Source: Lachnospiraceae bacterium
Lineage (GTDB): Bacteria > Bacillota > Clostridia > Lachnospirales > Lachnospiraceae
DNA length: 64,000 nucleotides
Assembly (NCBI GenBank): GCA_029008875.1
Contig: JAQXJP010000013.1
Coordinates: 1 to 64,000 of the forward strand
Reading direction: 5' to 3'
The notes under the pieces are model-generated. The model made no database searches and was not told the origin of the DNA. It worked only from the letters and a program-made list of their open reading frames with translations. Shown piece after piece: positions 9,201 to 18,671 of this stretch (position 1 is its first letter; each line of letters opens with the position of its first letter). Both the position numbers and the translations under genes were made by a program.

Positions 9201-9230
9201 AAAGGAGCTGCAAAATGCAGCTCCTTTTTT
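9201..9230. terminator. Bidirectional terminator between the ABC-F and FliD-like genes
   Basis: GGAGCTGC, a five-base loop and GCAGCTCC are flanked by A-run and T-run, so the hairpin can stop transcription from either side of this convergent gene pair. Confidence 0.9.
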
Positions 9231-9285
9231 CGCTTTCATATACGCACCATTGCGTTTCATTTTCATGGGATTCCTCCCGGTTCCA

Positions 9286-10050
9286 TCACACATCGGTGCG
9301 ATAGAGTTCTCCGGTGGAATAATTGTAGGTGTAACTTCCGCTCTTTCCGTATGTATTGGATTTGGCGCTCTCCATCTGCGCATTGCTCTTGAGCATGGAT
9401 GCTTTCACCGCTGTCGCATACCCAAAGGATCCGCTGCCGTTAAACAGGGATTTCACCTTTGTCATATCCGCCTTCTTGAAAGTGTCCTCGTCGATGGACA
9501 ACTGCTGGGTAGTGGAATCCATTTTGATTCCAATCTCACTCAACAACTTGGCATTGTACTTCGCATTGTTGACCATGGAAGCCCCGGCGTTTGCGATGGA
9601 TGAAGCATTGGACTTCCCCGCAGCACTCACCGCCGCATTGAAATCCTCCACAAAATTGTTCACCGCATTGTAAATGGCGTCAACATCGTATTCCTCGGTA
9701 GTCTTTCCCTCTGAATCCGAAACCGTCTTCTTCTCAAACAAAGACTTGGAACCGGTGGTATACAAGGTCTTGGCACTTGCAGCCAAATCATCCGCAGTGC
9801 TCTCCACCGCCGCAATCACCTTCGCGGAATCCTTGGAAGTCGAGGTAGTCGTCTCCGCCGCTTTTCCGACTCCGGTGGCATCCGCTCCTGTCGCGTAGTA
9901 AGATTTCAAAAGTTTTCCGTAACTTCCGCTCCGAATCAATCCGTAGGTGGACAAATCAATTCCCATGCCCACGGAAGTGGTGGACTTACTCTGATTGAAT
10001 CCTGAAAACAACATTCCGATTGAATTGGAATCAAATCCCGAAATATTCAT
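9286..10050 (-). CDS. FliD-like (flagellar cap C-terminal-like) protein
   Basis: This 254-residue protein is rich in Ser, Ala, Thr and Lys and has no signal peptide or membrane segment. Residues about 165-235 read like the C-terminal part of the flagellar cap protein FliD: an AKLLSEIGIKMDSTTQQLSIDEDTF-type block (shortened here) followed by a KVKSLFNGSGSFGYA segment. It lacks the N-terminal FliD half and is much shorter than full FliD (450 or more). The chemotaxis genes nearby make a flagellar or surface-filament role plausible. It has a clear AGGAG site before the ATG. It could equally be a secreted or phase-related FliD paralogue; the exact function is unknown. Confidence 0.5.
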   Translation of the reverse strand: MNISGFDSNSIGMLFSGFNQSKSTTSVGMGIDLSTYGLIRSGSYGKLLKSYYATGADATGVGKAAETTTSTSKDSAKVIAAVESTADDLAASAKTLYTTGSKSLFEKKTVSDSEGKTTEEYDVDAIYNAVNNFVEDFNAAVSAAGKSNASSIANAGASMVNNAKYNAKLLSEIGIKMDSTTQQLSIDEDTFKKADMTKVKSLFNGSGSFGYATAVKASMLKSNAQMESAKSNTYGKSGSYTYNYSTGELYRTDV

Positions 10051-10148
10051 ATAATCACTCCTTTGAAAAATACACCATCCTTGGCATTGCTATCGTCATG
10101 TCACTGTTACTCTTGCTATATAAGGGTTATCGGTTCCCTTCTACCTTT

Positions 10149-10176
10149 ATATTACACCCATTTCCCCAAAAATCAA
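10149..10176 (-). promoter_or_regulatory. Possible promoter of the FliD-like gene
   Basis: Minus strand TTGATT (10171-10176), 16-base spacer, TAATAT (10149-10154), roughly 100 bases upstream of the start. No convincing sigma-28 flagellar promoter with correct spacing was found in this 177-base gap. Confidence 0.4.
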
Positions 10177-10227
10177 CCCAAATGTTCGTCTACAAATGAT
10201 TCTTCTATCACTTATATGTCTATAAAC

Positions 10228-10905
10228 TTATACATCCTCTATCTGCCAGTCTATGGGTTCCACCCCGTTGGCTTGCAAGAACTCATTGGCCCGGCTGAAG
10301 TGCTTGCACCCGAAAAATCCGCGGTATGCTGACAGCGGGCTGGGATGAGGTGCTGTCAGAATCAGATGTCTGGGGTTATCCAGCATCGGAATTTTCCCTT
10401 GGGCAGGCTTGCCCCAAAGCATATACACCACAGGTCTGTCCTGGGCATTCACTGCTCGGATGATGGCATCGGTAAATTGCTCCCACCCTTTTCCCTGGTG
10501 GGAATTCGCCTGATGTGCCCGCACCGTCAAAACCGTGTTCAAAAGGAGTACCCCCTGGTCCGCCCACTTTTTCAGATACCCATTGTTGGGAATTCGGCAT
10601 CCCAGATCCGTCTGCAGTTCCTTATAGATGTTCTGCAGGGACGGCGGAATCTCCGTCTGATCCGACGGCACCGAGAAGCTGAGTCCGTGAGCCTGATGAT
10701 AATTGTGGTAGGGATCCTGTCCCAGAATCAGCACCTTCACCTCACTTAAGGGGGTGAAATGAAGCGCATTGAAGATATCATCTGCCGGCGGAAACACCGT
10801 TCCTCTGCTGTATTCCTCTCTTACAAACCGGTACAATTCCCGGTAATAGGGCTTGTGAAATTCCGCATTCACCGCAGGCAACCAGTCATTCTCTATCATT
10901 CCCAT
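10228..10905 (-). CDS. ung: Uracil-DNA glycosylase, family 1
   Basis: Removes uracil from DNA by cleaving the N-glycosidic bond, the first step of base excision repair. The 225 residues match the family size. The water-activating aspartate is in GQDPYHNYHQAHG (D64), and the leucine-loop motif HPSPLSAYRGFFGCKHFS is near residue 188. The ATG lies four bases after the hisF stop and has GGAG seven bases upstream within the end of hisF, so it is probably translated from the hisHF message. Confidence 0.97.
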   Translation of the reverse strand: MGMIENDWLPAVNAEFHKPYYRELYRFVREEYSRGTVFPPADDIFNALHFTPLSEVKVLILGQDPYHNYHQAHGLSFSVPSDQTEIPPSLQNIYKELQTDLGCRIPNNGYLKKWADQGVLLLNTVLTVRAHQANSHQGKGWEQFTDAIIRAVNAQDRPVVYMLWGKPAQGKIPMLDNPRHLILTAPHPSPLSAYRGFFGCKHFSRANEFLQANGVEPIDWQIEDV

Positions 10906-10908
10906 ACT

Positions 10909-11670
10909 TTATCTCCGCACCGAAACGCCTCTGTCCGCCAAATAGTTTTTCAAATCCATAATCTCCAGTTCCTTGTAATGAAACAGAGATGCCGCCAGCG
11001 CCGCATCCGCATGTCCGTCCACAAGGGCATCGTAAAAATGCTCCCGGGTACCGGCTCCGCCGGATGCAATCACCGGGATGGAGACATTGTCCGCAATCAG
11101 GCGGGTCAGTTCGATGTCATAGCCCGCCTTCGTGCCGTCGCAGTCCATGCTGGTGAGCAATATCTCCCCGGCTCCCAGTTTATCCGCCTTCATGGCCCAC
11201 TCGACGGCATCCAGTCCGGTGTCTATCCTTCCGCCGTTCTTGTACACATTCCAACCGCTTCCGTCCTCGCGCCTTCTCGCGTCGATGGCAACCACCACGC
11301 ATTGGCTACCGAATTTATCCGCCGCATTGCCGATCAGCTCCGGTGTATTGATGGCGGAGGAGTTGATGGAAATCTTGTCCGCCCCCTCCCGAAGAAGGGC
11401 CTTGAAGTCGTCCACCGTGCGGATTCCTCCTCCCACCGTAAACGGGATGAACACCTTCTCCGCCACTCTACGAACCATATCCACCACGGTTCGCCTGTTG
11501 TCGGAGGAAGCCGTGATATCCAAAAATACCACCTCGTCGGCTCCCGCCTTATCGTATGCTGCAGCGACCTCCACCGGGTCCCCTGCATCTCGTAGGTTTA
11601 CAAAATTAATGCCTTTTACCACGCGGCCGTTATTTACATCCAGACATGGGATGATACGTTTTGTGAACAT
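10909..11670 (-). CDS. hisF: Imidazole glycerol phosphate synthase, cyclase subunit
   Basis: HisF takes ammonia from HisH and forms imidazole glycerol phosphate and AICAR from PRFAR in histidine synthesis. The (beta/alpha)8 barrel hallmarks are present: RIIPCLDV with the catalytic aspartate near the N-terminus, [17 protein letters not shown] with the second catalytic aspartate, and IASGGAG. I chose the second ATG at 11670, because AAAGGAG is seven bases before it and the family usually starts [12 protein letters not shown]. The ATG at 11676 overlaps the hisH stop as ATGA and would have almost no spacer. It is tightly coupled to hisH upstream and ung downstream. Confidence 0.97.
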   Translation of the reverse strand: MFTKRIIPCLDVNNGRVVKGINFVNLRDAGDPVEVAAAYDKAGADEVVFLDITASSDNRRTVVDMVRRVAEKVFIPFTVGGGIRTVDDFKALLREGADKISINSSAINTPELIGNAADKFGSQCVVVAIDARRREDGSGWNVYKNGGRIDTGLDAVEWAMKADKLGAGEILLTSMDCDGTKAGYDIELTRLIADNVSIPVIASGGAGTREHFYDALVDGHADAALAASLFHYKELEIMDLKNYLADRGVSVRR

Positions 11671-11672
11671 GC

Positions 11673-12290
11673 TCATTCTCCTTTCTGAATGTCAATAAAG
11701 TTCTGAAGTATTTTAAGCCCCACCGAGCTGCTCTTCTCCGGATGGAACTGGCAGGCAAACACATTTCCCTGTTCCACTGAAGCGTGAATACATGTGCTGT
11801 AATCGGTGGTGGCCTTCACAATCTGCTCATCCGCCGCTCTCAAGTAGTAGGAGTGAACAAAATATACGTAGGACTGATCCTCGATTCCGGCAAAAAGCCG
11901 TCCGTTATTCCGAAGAGACAGCGAATTCCATCCGATATGGGGGATCTTGAGCCCCTCCTTATCCGGGATGCGAACCACATCCCCCTCCAACACATGGAGT
12001 CCTTCCACCCCGCTGCTCTCCTCGCTTCCCGCGAAAAGCAACTGCAATCCAAGACAAATGCCAAGGAACGGTGTCTCATCCGCAACTACCTCATGAATCA
12101 CTTTGTCCAGTTCGTATTTCTTCAGTTGTTCCATCGCATCCCCAAATGCTCCAACTCCCGGCAATATCACCTTGTCTGCCCGCCGAATCTCCTGAAAATC
12201 GCGGGTCACCACACAAGGTTCCCCCAACAAAGCCAGTGCCTTCTCCACACTCTTGATATTCCCTGCGTTATAGTCGATGATTGCTACCAC
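11673..12290 (-). CDS. hisH: Imidazole glycerol phosphate synthase, glutamine amidotransferase subunit
   Basis: Class I glutaminase that supplies ammonia to HisF. The nucleophile lies in [13 protein letters not shown] (C79), and the partner histidine and glutamate are in QFHPEKSS near the C-terminus. The 205-residue length is normal. The start is GTG at 12290, with AGGAGG four to five bases upstream overlapping the stop of the preceding unknown gene. Other his genes are not in the window, so the pair has been separated from any larger his operon. Confidence 0.97.
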   Translation of the reverse strand: MVAIIDYNAGNIKSVEKALALLGEPCVVTRDFQEIRRADKVILPGVGAFGDAMEQLKKYELDKVIHEVVADETPFLGICLGLQLLFAGSEESSGVEGLHVLEGDVVRIPDKEGLKIPHIGWNSLSLRNNGRLFAGIEDQSYVYFVHSYYLRAADEQIVKATTDYSTCIHASVEQGNVFACQFHPEKSSSVGLKILQNFIDIQKGE

Positions 12291-12299
12291 TTTTGCCTC

Positions 12300-13961
12300 C
12301 TAATTCAAGCCTAACTCTTGAATCTTACGATTCAAAACGATTGTATATTCCGTTCGATTTCTCTGGTTGTAGATCTCGATGGCCTCGCTCATGCTCATAC
12401 CGTATTGGCCGGACAACTCATCCGCAATGTTTTCCCCCACCGCTTCCAACTTGTCCTCGCACTCAAATTTTCTGGCATCCTCCAGATTGAGGTCATATCT
12501 CCCCGCCGCGCAAACCAATGCGTCCAGCGCCGCCACCTGATCCCCGTAATCGGAGTACAACAGATACGCCTGATACTTGCTGTCCACCGTGGCGAGAATC
12601 TGCATCTGATAATAAACCTGCAAATCCTCCTCCTTCGGTTCCACGCCCTGCACCTTGGCGTAGGCTTCCGTATAGTTGCCGTTTATGTACATCTTCTTGG
12701 CGGTAGTCATCTGGTTCTGATAGCCCACCAGGTTGGTTCCCAACAGAATCAATACCACCAGGGAAGCAACCATGACAAAAATCATAATCACCGGCCCCTT
12801 CGGCAGCGGCGGTGTATTGTCCTTTTCCTTGGGTTTCTTCTCCTTCGGAGGTTTCGGAGGCTTTTTCTCCTTGGGTTTCTTTTCCTTCGGAGGTTTCTTT
12901 TCCTTCTTTTTCTTGGGCTCCTTCTTACCCTTTTTCTGGGCGCCCTTGTCCTCCCCCTCCAGTTCCTGGAGGATCTTCATATTCTCATCGGATAGTTCCT
13001 GGGCAGTTGCGCCCTCCGATGATTTCTCCGCCGGAGCATTCTTCTTTCTGCCGAAATCCTCATCCTCCTCGTCATCCTCATCGGCGCCGAAGAGAACCGT
13101 CTTCAGTTTCTCGAAGAAACCGCCCCTTGCATTCTTATCACCTGATTTACCTTTTTCTTTTTTTCCTCGCTTCTTGCGCCCGCTGCCCTCCGGAGATTCA
13201 TCCTCATCCTCCTCCCGGGCATCCATCTCCTGCTGTGCAAAATCTTCAAAAGCCGAATCGTCCCCCACCGAAGTGCCGGAGGCATCTTTCCCCAGCATCT
13301 CTCCGATTTCCTCCAGACCATCCTGTCTTGCCAGCATGTCGAACAGGTCATCGTCACTGATACCGGCCAGATCCGGTTCCCCTGCTTCCGTCATGGGAAG
13401 GGGTGCCTCCTCCCCGATCTGCTCCACCCCATTCAATCCGGCGAACTCATCCAGACTCTCCAGAGAGTCCAAATCCACCAGTTCCACCTCCTCCGGTTCC
13501 TTGGAGGGTGCCACCGATTCGAAATCGTCCAGGCTGCCCAGCCTTTCCCGGTCCTCCTGCGTCCGCTCGATGGCGGCAATCAATTCCTCCGGGCTCTCTG
13601 TGGAGGGATCCGGCATTGCCGGCACTGCTTCCACTTCCCCGGTGTTATCCTTGATCTCTTGAATGATCGACTCGATTCCATCCCCAATTCCGCTGCGGTT
13701 CTCCTCCCCGAGAAGTTCCAGCTCATGCATTTGTTCCGCTTCCATCTCCAACTCGAAATCCGCAAAGTAGTCCTTGTACGCATCCGATTCCAGTTCCGCT
13801 TCGAATTCGCGCAAAAAAGCATCATCGGAGCCCTCCTGCCCCCTCGCCCCAAATGCAGATGCCGCCGCCTGCTCAATCTCGTCCGTCGTCTCCGACGCAG
13901 GCGCACCGTTTATTGATCCCAGCAAATTATCAAGATAGTTTTCTGATGATTTGTCGCTCAT
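12300..13961 (-). CDS. Bitopic membrane protein with acidic N-terminus and Lys/Pro-rich linker, unknown function
   Basis: I do not recognise a named family. The 553 residues fall into distinct parts: a very acidic, low-complexity region (about 1-260), a basic stretch, another acidic patch, then a long repetitive Lys-Pro-Glu linker built on KEKKPPKEKKPK units (about 345-385). One membrane helix follows near 395-415 (VIMIFVMVASLVVLILLG), and then a compact helical domain of about 140 residues that may be TPR-like. The ATG at 13961 was chosen because GGAG stands six bases upstream; the longer frame has no site. The stop overlaps the hisH ribosome site, so the genes are probably cotranscribed. 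Topology suggests a large cytoplasmic tail and a small external domain. Confidence 0.8.
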   Translation of the reverse strand: MSDKSSENYLDNLLGSINGAPASETTDEIEQAAASAFGARGQEGSDDAFLREFEAELESDAYKDYFADFELEMEAEQMHELELLGEENRSGIGDGIESIIQEIKDNTGEVEAVPAMPDPSTESPEELIAAIERTQEDRERLGSLDDFESVAPSKEPEEVELVDLDSLESLDEFAGLNGVEQIGEEAPLPMTEAGEPDLAGISDDDLFDMLARQDGLEEIGEMLGKDASGTSVGDDSAFEDFAQQEMDAREEDEDESPEGSGRKKRGKKEKGKSGDKNARGGFFEKLKTVLFGADEDDEEDEDFGRKKNAPAEKSSEGATAQELSDENMKILQELEGEDKGAQKKGKKEPKKKKEKKPPKEKKPKEKKPPKPPKEKKPKEKDNTPPLPKGPVIMIFVMVASLVVLILLGTNLVGYQNQMTTAKKMYINGNYTEAYAKVQGVEPKEEDLQVYYQMQILATVDSKYQAYLLYSDYGDQVAALDALVCAAGRYDLNLEDARKFECEDKLEAVGENIADELSGQYGMSMSEAIEIYNQRNRTEYTIVLNRKIQELGLN

Positions 13962-13998
13962 ACCAATCTCCATTCAAAGTGTACTAATAAAATTCATA

Positions 13999-14028
13999 AA
14001 GGGATGTGATGATATCACCACACCCCTT
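13999..14028 (-). terminator. Hairpin between cheV and the unknown membrane protein gene
   Basis: AAGGGGTGTGGTGA and TCATCACATCCCTT pair on the minus strand with G-U pairs. The T-run afterwards is weak, so it may be a leaky terminator or an mRNA-processing stem. Confidence 0.45.
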
Positions 14029-14049
14029 ACATACTTGCCGCAATAAAAA

Positions 14050-14949
14050 TCAGGAACGATCAACCAATTCATCAATTGCATCCACCAACTGACCGATCTC
14101 CGGTTTGGTCAGCTGCGCATCTGCACCGAGCTGTTCGCCTTTACGTCTCATTTCTTCGTTCACAAGGGATGAGAAAATAATCAAAGGAATTTGTTTGATC
14201 ACATCATCCGATTTCGCAAGTTTCGTGAGACGATGTCCATCCATCAAAGGCATCTCAATATCCGTTATGATACAATGAACCTTCTCCCTGACGTTCCCTT
14301 CTTTCTTGAACTCACAAAGCTTCTCCCAGGCCTCCTGACCGTTTGTCGTCACAATCAATTTCTCATATCCGGCCTTCTTCAGGCAGTCCGTAATCAACTT
14401 GCTCAAAAGCGGGGAATCCTCGGCAATCAAAATTGAGGAATCACTTCTGTCCCGCTCCACCATATTCTCCACATCGGAGGTGCGAAGTCCGGTCTCCGGG
14501 CTGATAGAGGAAATAATTGACTCGAAATCGAGAATCACAATCAACTTGTTGTCCATCTTGATAACACCGGTAGAAACGCTTCCGTCCTGCCCGTTCAAGG
14601 TGGAATCCGGCTTGATGATCTCCTCCCACGACACGCGGTGAATTCCGATTACCTGGTCAACATGGAACGCAATATCCAATTTGTTGAAGTTGGTAATGAT
14701 AAACAATCCGTTCTTGTCCTGTGTTCCCAAGCCGAGGCAACTCTTCAAGTTGATAACGGTGATCATGGTATCTCTCGGCATGAAAATTCCTTCCACGCTC
14801 GGATGCGTGTTCGGAACCGGTGTAACCTGCTGATACTGAAGAATCTCGCGAATCTTTGCAACATTGATTCCGTAGTGATTGTCCTCTAAAGTGAATTCCA
14901 ATATCTCTAACTCGTTGGTACCTGACTCCAAAAGAATATTAGTATCCAT
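14050..14949 (-). CDS. cheV: Chemotaxis protein CheV (CheW-receiver fusion)
   Basis: CheV couples chemoreceptors to the CheA kinase and takes part in adaptation. The first half (about 10-155) is a CheW-like domain (NHYGINVAKIREIL, VINLKSCLG). The second half (about 170-299) is a receiver domain with the acidic pair in LIAEDSP, the phosphoacceptor in IITDIEMPLMDG and a conserved lysine in QLTKPE. Length 299 is normal. A GGGAGGAG site precedes the ATG. It fits with the two chemoreceptors elsewhere in the window; cheA and cheW are not here. Confidence 0.95.
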   Translation of the reverse strand: MDTNILLESGTNELEILEFTLEDNHYGINVAKIREILQYQQVTPVPNTHPSVEGIFMPRDTMITVINLKSCLGLGTQDKNGLFIITNFNKLDIAFHVDQVIGIHRVSWEEIIKPDSTLNGQDGSVSTGVIKMDNKLIVILDFESIISSISPETGLRTSDVENMVERDRSDSSILIAEDSPLLSKLITDCLKKAGYEKLIVTTNGQEAWEKLCEFKKEGNVREKVHCIITDIEMPLMDGHRLTKLAKSDDVIKQIPLIIFSSLVNEEMRRKGEQLGADAQLTKPEIGQLVDAIDELVDRS

Positions 14950-15024
14950 ATTTCTCCTCCCAAATTCATATATAAAACATTATATCATATTCTTCTTTTT
15001 TTCGTATATTTTTTTGCTATTTTT

Positions 15025-15747
15025 TTACAAAATAATTGAATTTATTGTATCATTCGACGAAACGGCCAGGGAAATGTCTACGATTTGATCCGCCGTGTCC
15101 TCGCCTGTCTGAAACAGCAGAACCAATTCCACACTCTCCCCCGCTTTTACCGTGCCCTGGTAGGAGGACAAATCATACAATAGCAATGTGATGTCCTCAT
15201 CCACCCAGCTTGTGCCGTCCATACAAGCCCGGTAGGTCTTGTCCGCCGCCAGCATATCGATGTCAACGTCCTGTTCCGTGGGATTTTCAACCCGAAACTG
15301 CATCACCACAAAGGTGTTGCCCGGCTTTGCATCCACAGCATAGTGCTTGCCTTCCTTGTAACTGCCGGTGAGAAAGAAACCGGTATAAGTTACCGAGAGT
15401 TCCTCGTGGCCCATTGACTCCGCCAGAGAAACGGCATCTCCCATCTCGCCGGTGAATGTGTCTTCTCCCACATTCGCGCCCGAAAAATCAACTTCCGGAT
15501 CCTGCGACGCCTGCGTATCCTCTTGCGTATCCGGGACAGACACAACCTCATCCTCCAAAAGCGTAAGATCAATCGCCTTGATTCCGTCCTTCTGGAAAAT
15601 ATTGTGCTTCGCCAGCGTGTAAGCCGCGTACTGCGCAATCAAATCCTCTTCCTCTGCGGTCAACTCATACATTTTGGTTCCGCAGCCCGTCAAAAACGAC
15701 ACCGCAAGGCAGGTAACCAAAATGAACAGTTTTCCTTTTTGCTTCAT
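15025..15747 (-). CDS. Lipoprotein of unknown function
   Basis: The first 22 residues form a lipoprotein signal (LVTCLAVSFLTGC, lipidated cysteine about 22), placing the 240-residue protein on the outer face of the membrane. The C-terminal 120 residues (from about YTGFFLTGSYKEG) have the alternating pattern of an immunoglobulin-like fold, reminiscent of DUF4352 domains, but the match is not decisive. AAGGAG lies five bases before the ATG. It sits between cheV and the sensor kinase on the same strand; a functional link is not shown. Confidence 0.8.
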   Translation of the reverse strand: MKQKGKLFILVTCLAVSFLTGCGTKMYELTAEEEDLIAQYAAYTLAKHNIFQKDGIKAIDLTLLEDEVVSVPDTQEDTQASQDPEVDFSGANVGEDTFTGEMGDAVSLAESMGHEELSVTYTGFFLTGSYKEGKHYAVDAKPGNTFVVMQFRVENPTEQDVDIDMLAADKTYRACMDGTSWVDEDITLLLYDLSSYQGTVKAGESVELVLLFQTGEDTADQIVDISLAVSSNDTINSIIL

Positions 15748-15836
15748 ATCGACTCCTTGTCAATTTTCACCTATTTCTGTCAATAATCGTACCATAATTT
15801 TGTCACTATCGCAATAGGCATTATAGGAAAAAAGGA

Positions 15837-17363
15837 TTATTTATTGCATTCCAGTTCCAGCCAGAATTCCACCCCATCCTCATGGTTGATCACGCCGCAC
15901 TGCTGATGGAAAGAATCCATGATTGCCTTCACGATGGACAGGCCGATTCCGCTTCCCCCGTACTCTCTGGTTCTGGCCTTGTCCACCTTGTAAAATTTAA
16001 TCCAGATTTTGTCCAGATCCTGTTCCGGAATCCTCTCGCCGGTGTTGAACACACTGATTCGAAGGCACTCGCCCCGCCTGGTGTAGTACACCCGGATTTT
16101 TTTCTCTCCAGAGGCATAGTGTAGCGCATTGCTCAAGTAATTGCTGATAACCTCTTCCACCTTGAATTCATCCCCCCACACATAGGCGGGTTCCTGATTC
16201 TCCAGTTCCATATCCACCCCAGCCTGGGATGCTAATAAGGCGGATGACTGCATGAGTCCCTGAATCAGTTCCGTCACATTGAAGCGGGTCATTTCGATGA
16301 CTTCGTGGCCGAACTCCAGCTGGTTCAACGTCAACAGTTTTTTTACCATGGTGTTCATCTTATCCGCCTCGTCCATGATGACGTCACAGTAGTATTCCAT
16401 ATCCTTCGGATCATCGTTGATTCCTTCCTTCAGCCCTTCCGCATACCCTTGGATCAATGCCAGGGGGGTTTTCAGTTCATGGGATACGTTGGACAAGAAT
16501 TCCTTTCGCATCTCATCGATTTCTTCCTTCTTGCGTATGTCCACCTGCAATTCGTTATTCGCCGCCTTCAGTTCCGAGATGGTGTGTTCCAAAACCGCGG
16601 ACAGTTCATTCATGTTTCTCCCCAGCTCATCCACCTCCCGAGTGGTATGTTTGGTGGGCATGTACTGGGCTTCAAAATTCAGTTCCTTCATCTCCCTTGA
16701 GATGCGGGACAGATCCTTAATCGGACGGGAGATGCTCCTGGAAACGATGATAATGACAAGCATACAAAGCAGCACTGCGACACAACCAATCTGCACAAAA
16801 AAGCGGTTGGTGATCATTGCCGCCTCCCGGATACTGTCCAATGCCGTCCTCATATACACGTAACTTCCGTCCGACAGCATCCCGTACAACACCAGGTATT
16901 CCGACTGCATTCGGCTGTCCGTAATCTGCTGAATCGCATATTTCTCGTCCTGGTACAGCACCTCCCCTGTGGAGAAATCATTCAGCAGAAGATCGTTCAA
17001 CTCCCGCAAAAACCATTGGGATTCCACGTAGGATGAGCGGACAATATTCCCGCCCGGCCCGATAATCATGATATTGATGTTGCCATTATTGCACATCCGC
17101 TCAAAGGGCACATCGAAGGAGTCCTCCGTAATAATTCCCTGCTCCACGGCCGTGTTCAAGGTTCCCAGAGCATTCTTCAACTCCTTTTGCTTATTCAAGA
17201 TATAGTACTGTCCCAGAAAGACCGCATCAAAAAGGGCGCACACGCCGATGGTTCCCGCCACAATCACCGTGGTGATTGCGGCCAGTCGAAATGTCAGCTT
17301 CATCTTTTTTTTATTCGGTTTTGTCCATGGTTTTGTCATCGGATTTCCATCCCCTTTTTCCAT
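15837..17363 (-). CDS. Sensor histidine kinase (HAMP, HisKA, HATPase)
   Basis: A membrane sensor of 508 residues. Two membrane helices (about 25-48 and 178-200) flank an external domain, followed by HAMP, the phosphoacceptor in FLSNVSHELKTPLALIQGYAEG (H about 295), an N-box (EVISNYLSNALHYAS) and the ATP lid GGSGIGLSIVKAIM. The ATG at 17363 was chosen because GGGAGG lies just upstream; a longer frame would run through the terminator of the upstream gene. No cognate PhoB-type regulator is adjacent, so it is an orphan kinase; the regulator at 30194-30871 is a candidate partner by default only. Confidence 0.95.
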   Translation of the reverse strand: MEKGDGNPMTKPWTKPNKKKMKLTFRLAAITTVIVAGTIGVCALFDAVFLGQYYILNKQKELKNALGTLNTAVEQGIITEDSFDVPFERMCNNGNINIMIIGPGGNIVRSSYVESQWFLRELNDLLLNDFSTGEVLYQDEKYAIQQITDSRMQSEYLVLYGMLSDGSYVYMRTALDSIREAAMITNRFFVQIGCVAVLLCMLVIIIVSRSISRPIKDLSRISREMKELNFEAQYMPTKHTTREVDELGRNMNELSAVLEHTISELKAANNELQVDIRKKEEIDEMRKEFLSNVSHELKTPLALIQGYAEGLKEGINDDPKDMEYYCDVIMDEADKMNTMVKKLLTLNQLEFGHEVIEMTRFNVTELIQGLMQSSALLASQAGVDMELENQEPAYVWGDEFKVEEVISNYLSNALHYASGEKKIRVYYTRRGECLRISVFNTGERIPEQDLDKIWIKFYKVDKARTREYGGSGIGLSIVKAIMDSFHQQCGVINHEDGVEFWLELECNK

Positions 17364-17464
17364 ACTTCCTCCCATTGTGTCATAAAAGAATGTCGATTTC
17401 GTGAACATCTGAAAAAGAGTTTCGCTTGCGGACAGGAACATCCCGAAGGAATTTCCTGTCAGAT

Positions 17465-17498
17465 AAAAAAGCGCCCTGACCGGTTCGGTCAAAGCGCT
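17465..17498 (-). terminator. Terminator after the HD-GYP regulator gene
   Basis: AGCGCTTTGACCG and CGGTCAGGGCGCT form a stem on the minus strand, followed by TTTTTTAT. Confidence 0.85.
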
Positions 17499-17557
17499 CT
17501 TGTATCCCTCCAAAGCGCGGGAATCATCCCGCAAAGGCACCGTTTCCTATTGTCTGC

Positions 17558-18649
17558 CTATTTTTGGCTCACTTCGTCCTCGATGAATTCCTGCTGTGTG
17601 ATTGCAAACAATTCCTCCTTGGCCAAATCAAAACAATCCAATATCTTGTCGGAGAACACGCCGCACTCTCCCTCACAGATCATTCGAGCGGCCTCCTTCA
17701 CATCGTAGGCAGCCTTGTAGACCCGCTTGCTCACAAGGGCGTCGTACACGTCCACAATGGACACCACCTGGGCCCAGATTGGGATTTCCTCTCCCACCAG
17801 CTTGTCCGGATAGCCGTTTCCGTCATAGCGCTCATGGTGATAACGACAGATATCGTAGCAATAGCGATAGAATTCCGTCTCCTCCTGCTTGAACCGCTCC
17901 AGAATATCACATCCGTAGATGGTGTGCTTTTTCATCTCCTCGAACTCATCCCTGGTCAATTTCCCCGGCTTGAGCAAAATGGCATCGGCAATGGCTATCT
18001 TGCCCAGATCGTGAAGCGCGGATGCCTGAGTGATCATGGAAATCTGCTTCTTGGTCAGACCGTACTCCGGGTAGAACTTCCGCACATATTCCAGAATGAT
18101 TCCCGTGAATATCTTAACCCGGCGAATGTGCTCACCGGATTCCATGCTTCGAAACTCCACAACAGATCCCAGCGCATTGATCAAAAAGGCGTTATTCTGT
18201 TCCAACTGCTCGCGGCTTGCCATAAGCTCCCTGGTTCGCTCCTCCAGTTTTCGTTCCAGGTCGCTCCGGTGTTCAAACAGTTCCGTGATATTCATGGTAC
18301 GCCTCATGACCACCTTGGGCTCAAAGGGTTTGTAAATGATATCGGACGCCCCAAGCTCGTAGGCCTTGTACTCTGCTTCCGGAGTGGCCTCCCCGGTAAT
18401 CATAATCACCGGAAGGAAATCCGTATATCCCTTTACCTGCATGTGTGCCAGGACATCCAGTCCTGTTTTCTTCGGCATAATCAAATCCAGGAACAACACA
18501 GCCAACTCCTCTGCATGCTCATCGAGTATGGCGATGGTCTCCTCCCCGTCCTGTGCCTCCAGCACCTCGTACTGCTCCTCAAAGATAAATTTAATCATCT
18601 CGCGGTTGATTTGTGCATCGTCTGCAATCAGTATTGTCCTTTTTTCCAT
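17558..18649 (-). CDS. Response regulator with HD-GYP output (cyclic-di-GMP phosphodiesterase)
   Basis: An N-terminal receiver domain (acidic pair in IADDAQ, phosphoacceptor D55 in LFLDLIMPKK, lysine in IYKPFEP) is joined by a coiled-coil segment (about 125-155) to an HD-GYP domain. That domain keeps HDLGK, the HH of YHHERYDGNGYP and the GYP motif, so it probably hydrolyses cyclic di-GMP. The 363-residue size is usual for this class. AAAGGGG precedes the ATG. The Hpt gene ends 22 bases upstream, which suggests that this regulator receives phosphate through that Hpt protein. Confidence 0.96.
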   Translation of the reverse strand: MEKRTILIADDAQINREMIKFIFEEQYEVLEAQDGEETIAILDEHAEELAVLFLDLIMPKKTGLDVLAHMQVKGYTDFLPVIMITGEATPEAEYKAYELGASDIIYKPFEPKVVMRRTMNITELFEHRSDLERKLEERTRELMASREQLEQNNAFLINALGSVVEFRSMESGEHIRRVKIFTGIILEYVRKFYPEYGLTKKQISMITQASALHDLGKIAIADAILLKPGKLTRDEFEEMKKHTIYGCDILERFKQEETEFYRYCYDICRYHHERYDGNGYPDKLVGEEIPIWAQVVSIVDVYDALVSKRVYKAAYDVKEAARMICEGECGVFSDKILDCFDLAKEELFAITQQEFIEDEVSQK

Positions 18650-18671
18650 AATCTTATCCCCTTTGTAAAAA

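Noticed and set aside
17364-17540. N-terminal extension of the orphan kinase by 59 residues
   Set aside because: The extension covers the terminator of the upstream HD-GYP gene and has no start signal.
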